A DNA stretch of 64,000 bases from Ctena decussata (taxonomy: Eukaryota > Mollusca > Bivalvia > Lucinida > Lucinidae): positions 81,705,903 through 81,769,902 of the forward strand of contig OZ022499.1 in assembly GCA_963989385.1 (NCBI GenBank), read 5' to 3'. Position numbers and translations under genes: made by a program. Shown here piece after piece: positions 21,629-34,800 of the stretch. The notes beneath the pieces are model-generated. The model was given only the letters and a program-made list of their open reading frames with translations, was not told the origin of the DNA and made no database searches. The stretch's first letter is position 1. Every line of letters starts with the position of its first letter.

Positions 21629-22469
21629 AAACAAGAGTTGTCAGAAGACAACAAAGCGCGCCTTATGGGTGCCTGATTGTCACAGTCACCAAGAACTACA
21701 AATATATCTGGTCATCTGTTGTGTCAGACTGAGCCATTATCCCAGGTATATGATGAATACATACTAAATACACCTAAAATAGGAAGCAAAATCACTGAAT
21801 GATAAAATTTATGTCAGAGTGACCTCAAATTCCCAAATATGATGTTAATCTATAAACAGCTTTGAAGACACAAGGCAAAATCACTGAACCCTGAAATATA
21901 GGTCACAGTGATCTATAAATAATATGAGGTCATTCGCAATGTCAGACTGATCCGCTATGCCAGATATGATGTTACTCAATCAAACAGTGCTTGAAATATA
22001 CGACAAAATCACTGGACCATGAACAAAGGTCAAGGGCACAGGAGTCAGCATGGTAGCTTTGCAGCTGCTGCAATTATAGGGATATGCTATTTGACCAAGT
22101 ATCAAGTCTCTTCTGTCAAAGGTTTCATCAAAACTAAAAAATTTGCCTTAGAAACAGTGCCAAACAGCAAAGTCAGTCAACCGTGACATATAGGTCAAGG
22201 ACACACAATTGTGTCATGCAGCTGCTGCAGTCATATGGATGTATATATGGACCAAGTATGATGATTGTAGCTGCTGTAGTTTGTAAGATACAGAGTTGAA
22301 CATCAAGTTAAATGCAAATGTTAACATTGGTTAACCTGATCACGGACGCCAACGAGGACGCTGACGGGTACGCTAACGCTGACACTAACGCTGACGCTAA
22401 CGCATACTCGGACTACGACGCCGGGGGTATAGTATAAGCTCTCCTTTGCTTCGCAAAGGCGCGCTAAAA
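21629..22469 (+). mobile_element. Helitron-like element with hairpins at both ends
   Basis: 5' 'aacaagag' then hairpin gttgtc-agaa-gacaac and 'aaagcgcgcc'. The centre has units with 'ggtcacagtgatct', 'caaaatcactga' and 'gcagctgctgcagtc'. An ACGCTG-type hexanucleotide microsatellite (about 22340-22420) precedes the 3' hairpin ctttgc-ttc-gcaaag and 'gcgcgctaaaaa'. Both ends carry GCGCG. Confidence 0.7.
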
Positions 22470-22565
22470 ATGGCTGATAGATATAACATTGATAATTCTA
22501 CGCAGAATCTGTGAATCTATATCAACTTTGGATACTCCTGAACTTATTATTCTAACAACCTAACA

Positions 22566-22633
22566 GTGAGCACACAGACAAAAAACGTAAGACAAATAAC
22601 AGATTTGTCTTACGTGTTTTGTCTGTGTGCTCA
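22566..22633. repeat. Near-perfect palindrome
   Basis: 'gagcacacagacaaaaaacg' with 'taagacaaat' mirrors 'atttgtcttacgtg' with 'ttttgtctgtgtgctc'. Arms are about 31 bp with a short loop. Confidence 0.85.
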
Positions 22634-23009
22634 GTCAGATTGTTATGAAGCTGATACCCGAGAGTCAACAGTGGCTATGGTTCCTTTGTTTCACAGACAA
22701 CCTAAAATTTTTAAACTTAAATCAAAGAGGCATTTCAAAGTATTATCAAATAATTTTGTGTGTATGAACAAGCTTATCTAATATGGTTTGTGTTCAATAT
22801 TTTCTGGCAGACTGTTAAACAGTGCAGACCCTGATCAGACTGACCCACAAGGAACAGTCTGATCTGTCTCTGTACTTTTGCTTGTACACTTTAGTTCTAA
22901 TATTCAGGGTCAGTATGAAAGTATCATACAGAGAAGCAACAGTAGTGAAATCAATAACACACTGGACTACCAATTTAGGGGTTGCAGGTGCTATCCCCTA
23001 TTTCTCTTG

Positions 23010-23190
23010 TCTTTGGGAGGAGCCCAGCTCAGTGGGTTAAGCACTGGCCTGCTTATCTAGTGGTCCCAGGTTTGAGCCCAGCTGTAGGCGCGAATCTTTT
23101 CAATCTTAAAATGGGGTTCCATTGCACAAGCCTTTCATTATCACCCACACATCATCCTGATATGACTGAAAATCTGTTAAAAAGGAAGTA
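23010..23190 (+). mobile_element. tRNA-derived SINE (second family)
   Basis: Head near 23018-23085 has an A-box-like 'agctcagtgggttaagcact' and a B-box-like 'ggtttgagccc'. Body has 'cactcatcatcctgat'-like wording and the ending 'atctgttaaaaaggaagtaa'. Confidence 0.55.
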
Positions 23191-23320
23191 AAATCGCATG
23201 TCATCCATCTATCCATCTGGTCTTTGGAATGAGACTTTAAACCAAGATTGTAGGTGGGAAACCAAGATTGTTGGTGGTTAACTAACACCTAGTTCACTCA
23301 CAGAGTATCTGCCAGGCCCA

Positions 23321-23455
23321 GAGGTTATAAAACTTGAGTACATGCTCAAGCTCAAAATAAAGCTCACTGATAGGCTGCTTCCGAGCACATGCTCATAGGC
23401 AGCCAATCTGTGCGCTTTATTTTGAGTTTGAGATTATTCTCAAGTTTTATAACAT
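23321..23455. mobile_element. Palindromic MITE, 'TTATAAAACTTGAGTA' family, copy 2
   Basis: Ends 'gaggttataaaacttgag' and 'ctcaagttttataac'. Inner palindrome partly decayed. Confidence 0.85.
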
Positions 23456-23479
23456 CGAACCCTGGTTTCAAGTATCAGG

Positions 23480-24935
23480 AGGGGATGTTCCCATTTCGCC
23501 TACTTCCATTTCAGCTACTCCCATTTCCCCTATTCCCATTTCACCTACTCCCATTTCCCCTTCTGTCAAATATGCCTTCATTCCCATTTCCCTTACTCAA
23601 ATTTTTTGTCCCCCGCCTTTTCGAAGAAAAGCGGACGGACACAGTTTTTAGCATTCCGTCCTTCCATCCGTCCTTCTGTCCATCTGTCCTTCCGGCTTTC
23701 CGTCCCCCTAAAGTAGTAGGTACATTGTGTGCGCAACTCCTCCTACAGTTTTATGCTGATTCTTTCGAAACTTTACAGATGTTTTTGTCATAGTCTGAAG
23801 ATACGCATGTGGTTTGGATGTAATCCTGAGATTATTTTTTGTCACTTTTTCCACAAGTTGAACTTAGTCATTTTTTAGGCGTTTTTACTATCAAAGTGAC
23901 TAGATAGTGGGTATCTTGTGTGCGCAACTCCTCCTACAGTTTTATGCCGATGCCTTTGAAACTTCATAGGTGTTTTGGTCATGGTCTGAAGATATGCATG
24001 TGGTTTGGATATAATCCTCACATTATTTTTGTCACTTTTTCCACAAGCTGAACTTAGTCATGTTTTAGGCGTTTTTACTATCATAGTGACTGGATAGTGG
24101 GTACCTTGTGTGCGCAACTCCTCCTACAGTTTTATGCCGATTCTTTTGAAACTTCACAGGTATTTTGGTCATGGACTGAAGATATGCATGTGGCTTGGAT
24201 ATAATCCTCACTTTATTTTTTATCACTTTTTTCGCAAATTGTACTTAGCCATTTTTCATATATTTTTACTATCAAAGTGAATAGATAGTGGGTACCTTGT
24301 GTGTTCAACTCCTCCTACAGTTTTATAATCCTCACATAATTTTTTTTATCATTTTTTTTACATTTCTAACTTAGCCACTTTTCCAGCTCAAACACTAAGT
24401 GTATATACAGTGGAGACCTAGTTTCCAAGGCGGGGGACATAAATTCGTCGAATTTGCTTGTTCATACTATGTTCTTTATTCATTTATCTATTTCATTGAT
24501 TGATAAATACTGAAGGATAATAAAACAGTGTACTCCTATTGATTATTAGCTGTTACTGTGAACTTATATTGTCAGTAGATACAGGCATTTGACATATTTT
24601 AAAACTGCTTGGAATTTCACTGGGAATTACAGTCTTGTTTCTTTTTCCATTTCTTGTGGGTATTACAAAAACTCAAGGAAGTGGGTAAAGGAGGAGGGGA
24701 GCCCTATTTTACGGATATTAGTAACTCATTACTTTCTATACCACATTGTTTTATTAGTATCATTTAAATTTTGCTTACATGTATTTAATTTTGAAACGGG
24801 AATAGTGATGTATTTAGGGTAGGGAAAATGGGAGTAGGCGAACGGGAGTAGGTGAACGGGAGTAGGCGAAATGGGACAAATCATAGGCTAAACAGGAGTA
24901 GACGAAATAGGGGTAGACGAAACGGGATTAAACCA
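23480..24935. mobile_element. Foldback element with inverted 15-bp arrays, split by a Helitron-like insertion
   Basis: Left array (about 23488-23600) repeats 'cccatttcgcctact'-type units. The right array (about 24826-24925) repeats the complement 'agtaggcgaaatggg'. Outer 'aagtatcaggag' and 'accatcaggagag' sit at the two sides. The copy at 23602-24462 lies between the arrays. Confidence 0.65.
23602..24462 (-). mobile_element. Helitron-like element, 'GGCGGGGGACA' family, copy 2
   Basis: Same ends as 13272-14366: 'attttttgtcccccgcc' at the left and 'ggcgggggacataaattcg' then 'tcgaatttgcttgtt' at the right. About four tandem ~185 bp units and a CCGTCCTT microsatellite near 23657-23705. Confidence 0.75.
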
Positions 24936-25385
24936 TCAGGAGAGACAAAAGGTATGATCAATGCCTGCCCATAAAACTTTCATACCATCAGAGGCTTATG
25001 AATTACGCCTGAAAACATCATTGAGGGTGAAAGTGCCATAATCATCTATGACCATTGGCTGCCTGATCCCAGAAGTGATTGACATTAATGTGTTTACTTT
25101 GCAGGTCATTGCAATTTCAACCGGTGCTTAGAACATCAGATTTAGATAAGACTTTACAAAATATTAGTACCAGTTCATATTTTAAAGATCTTGTAATGAA
25201 TTGTATTATCTGTTTGGCATAACTTTATGTGAATGACAGTCAATTTCTATAACACTATAAAAGATAAAATATGACTAAGAAATCTGCATAAGTCTGACCT
25301 GTGTCTAGACAGTCTCCTGTAACATGTCTGTCCAAATTTCTATAATTACACAGTGTTAAAGGTTGACTGGCAGCTAGCATGTGTA
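24463..25385. other. Nothing recognised apart from the foldback arm
   Basis: I looked here on the minus strand for a further UBXN1 coding exon (expected to encode something like LxPSAxLIV) and did not find one. Confidence 0.4.
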
Positions 25386-25391
25386 TTTATT
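25386..25391 (-). terminator. Candidate poly(A) signal for UBXN1
   Basis: AATAAA on the minus strand, about 225 nt past the stop at 25616. A single hexamer in AT-rich DNA is weak evidence. It is consistent with exon 9 being terminal. Confidence 0.3.
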
Positions 25392-25615
25392 ACTGGTATG
25401 AACATTTTAATGATGTGCAACTGAGACAAAGTCACTATTATAACAGCTTCTCTATAAAGATTGGGATAAGATTACCGATAAGCTCTCAAGTCAAAAGCCT
25501 TTGCCCGTAGAGCGTTTCAGACCCTTCCCGCACACTTAATGTTGTATGGTTTATACTAGGAAGCTGTCAGCCCTTTGAGCAGTTATAAGCCTCTGATACC
25601 ATACATTTATAAACT

Positions 25616-25822
25616 TCATACAAGTAAGAGAGCATATTTACCTAAAGCAGATATTGGTTTATCAAAGTCTTCTGGTGTGTACACTTTTCTAGGGAATGTT
25701 GTCATAAATGTGAAGTTATCTGGTGTGTCGGAACCATTCATCTGTACAAAAACTCGCACTGCTGATAGAGGTTCTTTAGCTGAGAATGACTGAGTTAGGG
25801 CCTGGCCATTTGTTAATCTTAT
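25616..25822 (-). CDS. UBXN1: UBXN1 coding exon 9 (UBX domain)
   Basis: Acceptor ttgattttacag|ATA. Encodes IRLTNGQALTQSFSAKEPLS, AVRVFVQMN, FTFMTTFPRKVYTPEDF and DKPISAL, a clear UBX domain with the FPR p97-binding loop. Two endings are possible: read on to the TGA at 25618-25616 (ISALGKYALLLV), or splice at a good donor TTAG|GTAAAT (last exon base 25642) to an exon I could not find. UBX domains usually end LGL.PSA.LIV, so the read-through version is two residues short but keeps the hydrophobic last strand. Confidence 0.85.
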   Translation of the reverse strand: MRLTNGQALTQSFSAKEPLSAVRVFVQMNGSDTPDNFTFMTTFPRKVYTPEDFDKPISALGKYALLLV

Positions 25823-28800
25823 CTGTAAAATCAAAGGCAACAGAACTCACTTGATAAAAACAAAAATAACTTGATGCTCACAAAATAGAAAGAATCACAA
25901 TTAATCTTCTGTCAGTTAGGCCTAGTAAGTATTTTCTACTATTGGAGTAGGTGCAAATAATGATTCATGCATTCCCAATGCTACCAACTCCCAGAGACAG
26001 AAGCACTGCAAATCGGTCAATATTTACAAGATTTTTATTTTTACTAATATTTGTAAATCTGTTGGCACACAAATTCAAGGTACTTGCTAATATTTGCCCA
26101 ACTGACAAGTATAAGGAATTTTATTAGTAGTGAATTCATGAACTGGACAAATGATTCCAAAACAAAAACATCACAAAATAAAGAGCACAGAAATAAAACA
26201 ATTTACAATAGTTGCTTCTAGAGCTAATGAACTCACCTGTAGTCTAGCTTCAGTATATTCTTTAGTTTCTGTTGCTTTCACTTGGTTAGTATTTACTGCT
26301 ACAGGTGGGGGAGCTGCTGAGGTTTTGTTTGATTCTGTACTTGTTTTGGCAAACTGAAACAAAAATTCAGCTGCATCATAAAACAAGACCTGATGCCGCA
26401 ACAAGCTATTTCACCTAAATACATTCTTGCTCATCATATGAGCCGCGACACAAGAAAACGAACAATGTGGTTGTGCGCCCAGCACACACTCAGTTCAGCC
26501 TGGGCATCCTTCCAGTCTGATCAGACTCTTCGCTAAGTGCTTAAAGGTTAGCTAAGGGCCAAAGCTACCTCCATGCGGACAGCGAAGACTCTGATCAGAC
26601 TGGGTGGATGTCCAGGCTGATCTGAGTCTGCGCTGGGCGCACAACCACACTGCTGGTCTCGTGGCTCATATAATAAAAACTTTAATATTCTGTTTTCACT
26701 GGTGCCAATCAAATATCTTACGGACATTCCCATCCAAGCCTGTAGAGCAGTGCAGTGGGTTCGGGCTCTGTGCTGTTGGTTTTTAGACGATGACTGACTT
26801 GTAGATGTCAAATGCCTGAACCAGCCTGCATGTGTAAGCTGATCTAAATTTTATGCACTTAACATAAAACACTGAATTAAATCATTTAAAGAATACAGTC
26901 TACACTCGATATCTCAAATTATCCTCTTCTATCAAAGAATATAATTCAGACCCATTTCTTGTTTTTATAAAAAAAAAAAACCCTGCAAACTTTGCTTGTG
27001 GTTGGGTATACTGTTTTCATGTTGTCCATCTGTCCGTTTGTTTGGTTTTTTTCTAATATCTTGAAAATGCAATCGGGGGTTTCATTAACTTTTTTGGCAC
27101 CCGATGGTAAAGGCGAAGTAGGCAGGGGATTTTTATATGTTTTTCATATAATTCCTATTCAGATTTCCAGAATATAGGCGGGGAATATGGCCTGAGTAGA
27201 AGAGGAAAATCCCCGCCTCCCGCCTCTTAATGAAACCCCTGTGCAATGATGAATATTCAGCAGTATTTGCAGACACATTGATAACATAAGAAAAAGTGAA
27301 GGCTTGGGGCCAATATTCTTATTATAGCCCTTTGTAAAATTTGTGCACACTATCTTTGACTAATGGCTGGAATTTGACCAAACTAGCAAAGATATATCAT
27401 TAGGATGGGAGAAAAAAGTAATTAGATTTTGGTGATCTTGGCCTTATCTTCAAGGTCACTATACTCTAAAAGTGAGCCTCATGTGCACTCTGTCTCATGA
27501 ATCAATAAGTAAAATTTGACCAAACTAGCATAGATATATCACTGGAACTGGATAAAAGAAGTGCTATCATTTTGGTGACCTTTATCTCATTTTCAAGGTC
27601 ACACCAGCTCTTTGAAACTCAAATTTTGATAGAGAAAAAGCATGTGTACACATTGTATCTTGAACAAATAGCGGGAACTTTACCACACTAGCACATATAC
27701 ATTGTTAGGGCACGGGAAAGAAGTGATTAGATTTTGGTGACCTTGACCTAATTCATTTTCAAGTTCACTACTATATTAAGACTCTAACAAGGGCTTCGCA
27801 AGCGTCGCATAATACGCCCGTTTTAATGTCATAAAGGAATTATAGAATGAACAAGATTGTTTACAAAAGGACAGACAGGCAGACAAACAGGGGAAACCAC
27901 ATTGGCACATGACGGCAACATTATTTAAACATTTAACACATCAAATACTATTAGCATACCAAAAATCAGCTTCCAAGGTGAAGTGGCTCCTAAGTTGAGT
28001 AATGCCAAATCAAACAAGGGAGATAATTCATATTCTAAATATACTAGATATACCATTCTTGGTTCTAATACATTCCCTTGACAATATACACATCTCGATA
28101 AAGTTGTGTTAAAATATTCTAAACGGTTAAGGAGTTACAAAGTAAACAGGAAATTTATGCATGGGCAGATAATCCAGTAAGCAAGCCAGAGTCATGGTTC
28201 TTGCTCAGGAATCATTGCCCCATTATTACACACATTCCTACAAAGTTTCATTCTAATATTTCAAGGAGATATGGAGTGAATGGAAATGCCTAAAAATAAT
28301 GATCAAAGGGAGGTTACTCCAAAATTAAGAAAGGGGGAGCAACCATTCTTATATGTGACACATCATCTTGTGATCATGCACATTGCTATAAAGTTTCATC
28401 ATGATATTCCAAACAGTTACTGAGTTAATGTATGCACAACATAAGTATACACAAAAATAGCCAAAAAGAACTAATAAAAGGGATGTAACTCAGTAACGAA
28501 GAAAGGGAGAGCAACCATTGTTGTAGGCGACACATCGTTGGGACTTCATACACATTTCTATGAAGTTTCATGAAGATATCCCAAACAGTTATCTAGTTAT
28601 GGCGCGCACAAGACCTGCAGGGAAAAAAAAAACAATCAAAGGGGCATAACTTGGAAACTAAGGAAGGGGGAGCAACCATTCTTATATGCGATACATTCCC
28701 CTTACCTACTACATATGCCTACAAATTTTCATGAAGATATCCCAAATGGTTACTGAGTTACATGTTTATGGACGGAGGAAAGGGAGTTTACCCCAAAATT

Positions 28801-31800
28801 TAGAAAGGGGGAGCAACCATTCTTATATGCGACATATTATCTTGTGATCATGCACATTGTTATAAAGTTTCATCATGATATTCCACACAGTTACTGAGTA
28901 AATGTATGCACAACATAAGTATACACCAAAACAGCTGAAAAGAACTAATAAAAGGGATGTAACTCAAAAACAAAAAAAAGGGAGAGCAACCATTGTTGTA
29001 AGCGACACATCGTTGGGACTTCATACACATTGCTATGAAGTTTCATGAAGATATCCCAAACAGTTATCTAGTTCTGGCCTGCACAAGACCTGTAGGGTAA
29101 AAAACAATCAAATGGGCATAACTTTGAAACCAAGGAAGGGGGAGCAACCATTCTTGTACGCGACATGTTCCCCCTACCTAATACATATGCCTACAAAATT
29201 TCATGAAGATATCCCAAATGGTTACTGAGTTATGGCGCGCACAAGAATAATTACGGATGGACGGATGGACGGACGGACAGACGGACGGACAGCGCCATGA
29301 CATAATACGTCCGTTTTTTCAAAACGGGCGTATAAAAATGAGCCTTGCATGCATCCTATCTCATTAATGAATAGATTGGATTGGACTAAACTAGCACAGA
29401 TACTTCATTAGGACATGGGAAAGAAGTGATTAGATTTTGGTGACCTTGACCTCGTTTTCAAGGTCACACTGGCACTTTGAAACTCAAATTTTGATAGAAA
29501 AAGCTAGTTTTTTTTTTTTTTTTTTTTTTTTTTCTTTTAAATAATTTGTAAAGGCATTAATAGAATTTTGCAGGAAGATTGACATCCACAGGATAAGCAT
29601 TTATAAAACAAATTTAAGGTCAAAATTGTGAGAGGAGTTGACCGAACAAAGTACTCACACTACAATGCAAGCATATGCCTAAAATGACTGAGTTCAAAAA
29701 GGCTGTAATTCTGTCAAAATTTAAGCTAGCTCCGACAAAAATCCACATGCACATCTTCAGTATGTCCACAACAAGTATGCAAGGTTTGAAAAGGATCCAT
29801 TCAAAAAACTGTGGGAGAAGTTGATTACACAAACTCCATACCCTACAATGCAAAAATTTGCCTACAATGACTAAGTTCAAAAGGCCGTAATTCTGTCAAA
29901 ATTAATTCTAGCTCCAACAAAAATCCACATGCACATCTTCAATATGTCTACGAAATGTATGCATGGTTTGAAAAAGATCCAGTGACAACTGTGGGAGGAG
30001 TTGATTACACAAACTCCAAACCCTACAATGCAAAACATTGCCTAAAATGACTAAGTCCAAATGGCCGTAATTCTGTCATAATTAATTCTAGCTCCATCAA
30101 AAATCCACATGCACATCTTCAATATGTCCACAACATTTATGCAAAGTTTGAAACAGGTCCATTGCAAACTGTGGGACAAGTTGATTACACAAACTCTATA
30201 CCATTAAGTGTGACGAATGGACGGACGGACAGACTGATGGTCAGACGGACAGACAGGGGCAAATCTTAATGCCCCCTGACAATCATCACGGGGGCATAAA
30301 AACATGGAGGTGTGTCCACAAACCTTAAATGTTAGAAACCAAACACCAAGACTGACTCCTATAGTTGAAGCTATGGCATCATCTATGTCCACGAAGGTAT
30401 AAAATGTATATTCTTGCAACCAAAATTAATACTGAAATTGTAATATGAAATTTCTCGAAACCAAACTAAATTTTCTCATACGAGATATTTATAGAAAAAT
30501 AAAACTTCACTGTTATGTCTTGATACATCTTCACAAGACTTGTGTATAATTTAGGTGTATGGGTAGATCTCCATATTTTCTGCCATTTTTACAAAGCTGA
30601 ACAACTTTGTGACTTCCTGCTTGCTTCCCTGGATGACAAAACCCTTCCAAAGGGGACTACTCTTCAAGGAAAGAATGTGCTCCAAGAGAGGCAGGCAAGT
30701 TTTTCCTTCAAATGTTGACCCTCATTGAAAGGGGGACAAAATGGAAATGGAAAAGTTCCTTCCTCTGAAAGTGTACATTACCTTTGCTGCTCTTTCCTTT
30801 TTGTCTTTTTCTATTTGTTCTTTCACTTTTTGTCTGAAAAAAAAAAAGAAAGTTAAAACGGTAAATACCAAAGTTAAGGGCTTAGCCCTATGTTCAAAAC
30901 ATTGCTATTTAACAAACATGTTATGATGGATTTGTTAAATGTCCTGGCATCAATATACAAATGTATTTTCTTGAAAAAAAAATCATATATTTTGTGATAA
31001 AAGTGTTCTTCTTTTTCAGCAATAATTATTAATACATTTACCAAATAAAGTGACAGAAGATTTAACATCAAGTTGAGTCATGACCTCATTACTTTTGAAT
31101 AAGTGGAACATGCTTTTCACCTGTATATATAATTTCCTTTATAAAAAAGGTAAACATTCTTTGTAACCTAGTGGCCATAGGGTCCAACCGTATCTTGGGC
31201 ACAACAGATGAAAGTGGAGCCCGTTTTGCTGCCTTACCCTTGCCGGATTTGAAAAGAGTGCCCATTTACTGGTGGGCTAACAGAGAGAGCTTTCTAGTTG
31301 CTCGCTGACTGGCAAAATGGTGATTAGAACCTGCCCCTTTCTGCACCATTATTGAGAACCTGTAACTACTTGACCACAAACCTCTCTTTCGCTTTATAAT
31401 CTTTTACCTCACAACATTGAGGGAAACAAAATAGGGATCAAACATGGTTTTTCATGCATTAACATTTGCCATGTCCAGAGGGAGCTGTTGAAAACCGAGG
31501 TCTTCGTGTTCGGCTACCAGTGCTCCAGATAAGAAGGGGTAACAGGGATAATTTAGGGATAATTTTGCATATTTCTCCATAAAAACATTTTGTGACTCAT
31601 CATTAGAACCCGTCTCGGCGAGACGGTTCTAATGAGGGGACACAACATATGTTTTCGTTGAGAAATAAGAAAAATTATCTTCAAAGTATCTTCATTACCC
31701 CCTCTTATCTGGAGCTCTGGCTACCGTTTTCAACATCCCCTGAGGGACCTGGCAAATGCTAATACAATGAAAAAAAAAGTTTGATAGTTATTACTGCCTA

Positions 31801-34800
31801 AATACAACCATAACACTTTAAGAATAAAGAAAATATTCGGGCCCTATTTTTCAGCTTGATCGCCATTACCTTGCTGATTCCTACATGCACTATGCATTTC
31901 TATTAAACCATGGTCAGCAATCTTGAATCTTTGTTCAACCTTTAGCAGCAGTTCACAAGTCAAAATCAATTTCTTACCAAATTTTCCCTCAAAATGGCCT
32001 GTTTTTCCATTTTAATAATACCTGAGTTGGCATAATTCTTGCATAAAGTCTTTTATCGACATCTGCAAATGCAATCTTGCCTATTGCTTCTGTACTGACC
32101 GAGGATTGCCCTGCAACTTGCATACAGAAAGTCGCAATGTCAGTCATCATGGCACCTGGATCGCCCCGGGTATACATGGTTTTGTGTTCATTTGTACATG
32201 CCTGTGAACAGCCTGTGATACAGTTATTTATGCTAAAATGTGGGAATTGTACATACCATATCGACATATGAAATCAGACACCACAGAAAGTGAGACTGTC
32301 CTATTGTCCTATTTATTAAAGGCTCAGCTAATAACACCTCAGATTATAATACATCTATTATGCTGTGTTTGGGATCCAAAGAAAAGCAGAGCATTGTATA
32401 TGAACACTGCAATGTAACATAAGGCAAATGAGCAGTGTTTATTTGCTTTGTATATGTTTGCACTTTAGTCTCAGTGGCAGACATGATACTTTGTGTTGTA
32501 TCCACAATACTGTTAATATAAGGTATAGCCTTATAATTGTACCTGGCTAATTTTTCTTCCATCTTCTCTCGTCTTCTTTCTTCTGCAATCTTTTTAATTT
32601 CTAATTCAGCCATCCTGATATAAAGTGAGATGAGATATATAAACAAGCTACAGCTCATTCTTGCATATAGACATAGAGTTCAGTTTAAAATGTAAAGGCA
32701 TTCACATTCAAGGGCCATATTCATAAAACGACTTAAGTGGTTGCTATGCTGTTGCTAAGGCTGAATTTCTTTGAAGGAGATTCCCTACAACTATGAAATT
32801 TGCTCTGGAGGAACAGTCTTACAAAGACTGTTCCTCCAGAGCAAATTTCATAGTTGTAGGGAATCTCCTTCATAGAAATTCCTCCTTAGCAACAGCATAG
32901 CAACGACTTAAGTCGTTTTATAAATACGGCCCCTGTTTCCTATGCAAGTAGTTTACAACTCTGAGTTCTCTTGTTGCAGTCAAAAGTCTGAAAACAGATA
33001 TGAGCCGTGACACGAGAAAACCAACAATGTGGTTGTGCGACCAGCGCAGACTCAGATCAGCCTGGGAATCCACATAGACCGATCAGACTCTTCACTAAGC
33101 ACTTAAAAGGTAGCTAAGGGTCTAAGCTACTTCCATGCGGACAGTGAAGACTCTGATCAGACTGGGCAGATGCCCAGGCTGATCTGAGTCTGCGCTGGGT
33201 GCACAACCACTTTGTTGGTTTTGTCGTGTCGCGGCTCATATCATCATAAGCTCATAACAACTTCATTCCAAGATGTCACACTGATGCCTTGAAAAGAGCT
33301 TTTTTGATGACAGCTAGCTGACTTGCTATTTTAGGTCCTTATCAACAGGATTTTAGTCATATCAGGACAATAAGATGATGACAATGAAAGGCTGTGTGCA
33401 GTAGAATCCTATTTACAGTTATCTCTTTTGAAAGTCCTTTCTATTTGACACCAGCAGTGACATATACCTGACTGCATACTTGTCTTTCCTTCACCATATA
33501 TCCTTTTTTTTTTTTTTTTTTTTTTTGAAGCATAGAGGTAAGCTATAGCTGTTTGCTACAATTGGACTACTATAACATAGGGCCATGACGTAAGTTCTGC
33601 TTTACCAGAAGACGCAACAAACCAACAGAGAGATTTCTTTCCTACATGGATATGTGGCAATGACATATATAGAACATATGTCATTGCCACATATTAATGT
33701 AGGAAAGAAATCTCTCTGTTGCATTCTATATGTCATTGTCACATATTAATGTAGGAAAGAAATCTGTTGCATTCTATATGTCATTGTCACATACTAATGT
33801 AGGAAGGAAATCTCTGTTGCATTCTATAAGTCAGTGTCACATATTAATGAAGGAAAGAAATCTCTCTGTTGAATTCTATATGTCATTGTCACATATAAAT
33901 GTAGGAAGGAAATCTCTCTGTTGCGTTCTATATGTCATTGTCACATATTAATCTAGGGAAGAAATCTCTCTGTTGCATTCTATATGTCATTGTCACATAT
34001 AAATGTAGGAAGGAAATCTCTCTGTTGCATTCTATATGTCATTGTCACATATTAAAGGTAGGTTCCTGTACTTTTTGGAATGCATCATAATTTTGATTAT
34101 CTTTCATCCAAGTTGTTGGAAAGCACTTCTAAAAGGGAATGAATAAGTTTCACTAAAAAGTGTAAATCAAAAAAATATTAGAAAAGTTGTTTTGAAAGGG
34201 ATTTCCTAACTCTGCTTCGCACACCAGTTAGCGCTATTTTTAGTTCATGCCAAAAATAGATAACGCAGCTGAGGTCATGCTGCATTGCATTTTGGGATAG
34301 TTTTGACCCATCCACCATGCCAGGACCTCTAGGAGAGCTCACGACAAGGGAAAATTGACCTTTGGAGAATGGCATCAGAAATCACGCACTTATAGACATA
34401 ATAAACATAATTATTTTTAGAACTGGAATTCCAACGAAAGAAAATAAATCAAAGGGAAAACGACTATTTTCTTCAACATCTGACGAGTTTCTCAGTAGCA
34501 ATAAATTCAGAAAAATAAGAGAATTCAATACTGCTCAGAAAAAGACGAAATTATTTTGTGGACATAATTGTTATCGCTAGTACAGGAACCTACCTTTAAC
34601 GTAGGAAGGAAATCTCTCTGTTGCATTCTATATGTCATTGTCACATATTAACGTAGGAAGGAAATCTCTCTGTTGCATTCTATATGTCATTGTCACATAT
34701 TAATGTAGGAAAGAAATCTCTCTGTTGCAAGGTTGGCGGGGAAATACTGGTGGTGGGAATTCCCAGCGGTAATTACCGTCCTGGGAAATACTCCAAATTT

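Noticed and set aside
23389..23793. 134-aa Pro/Phe-rich ORF
   Set aside because: Crosses the 15-bp foldback array and the end of a Helitron-like element.
33617..34728. CRISPR array
   Set aside because: Direct repeats have no unique spacers of fixed length and the context is animal; it is a minisatellite.
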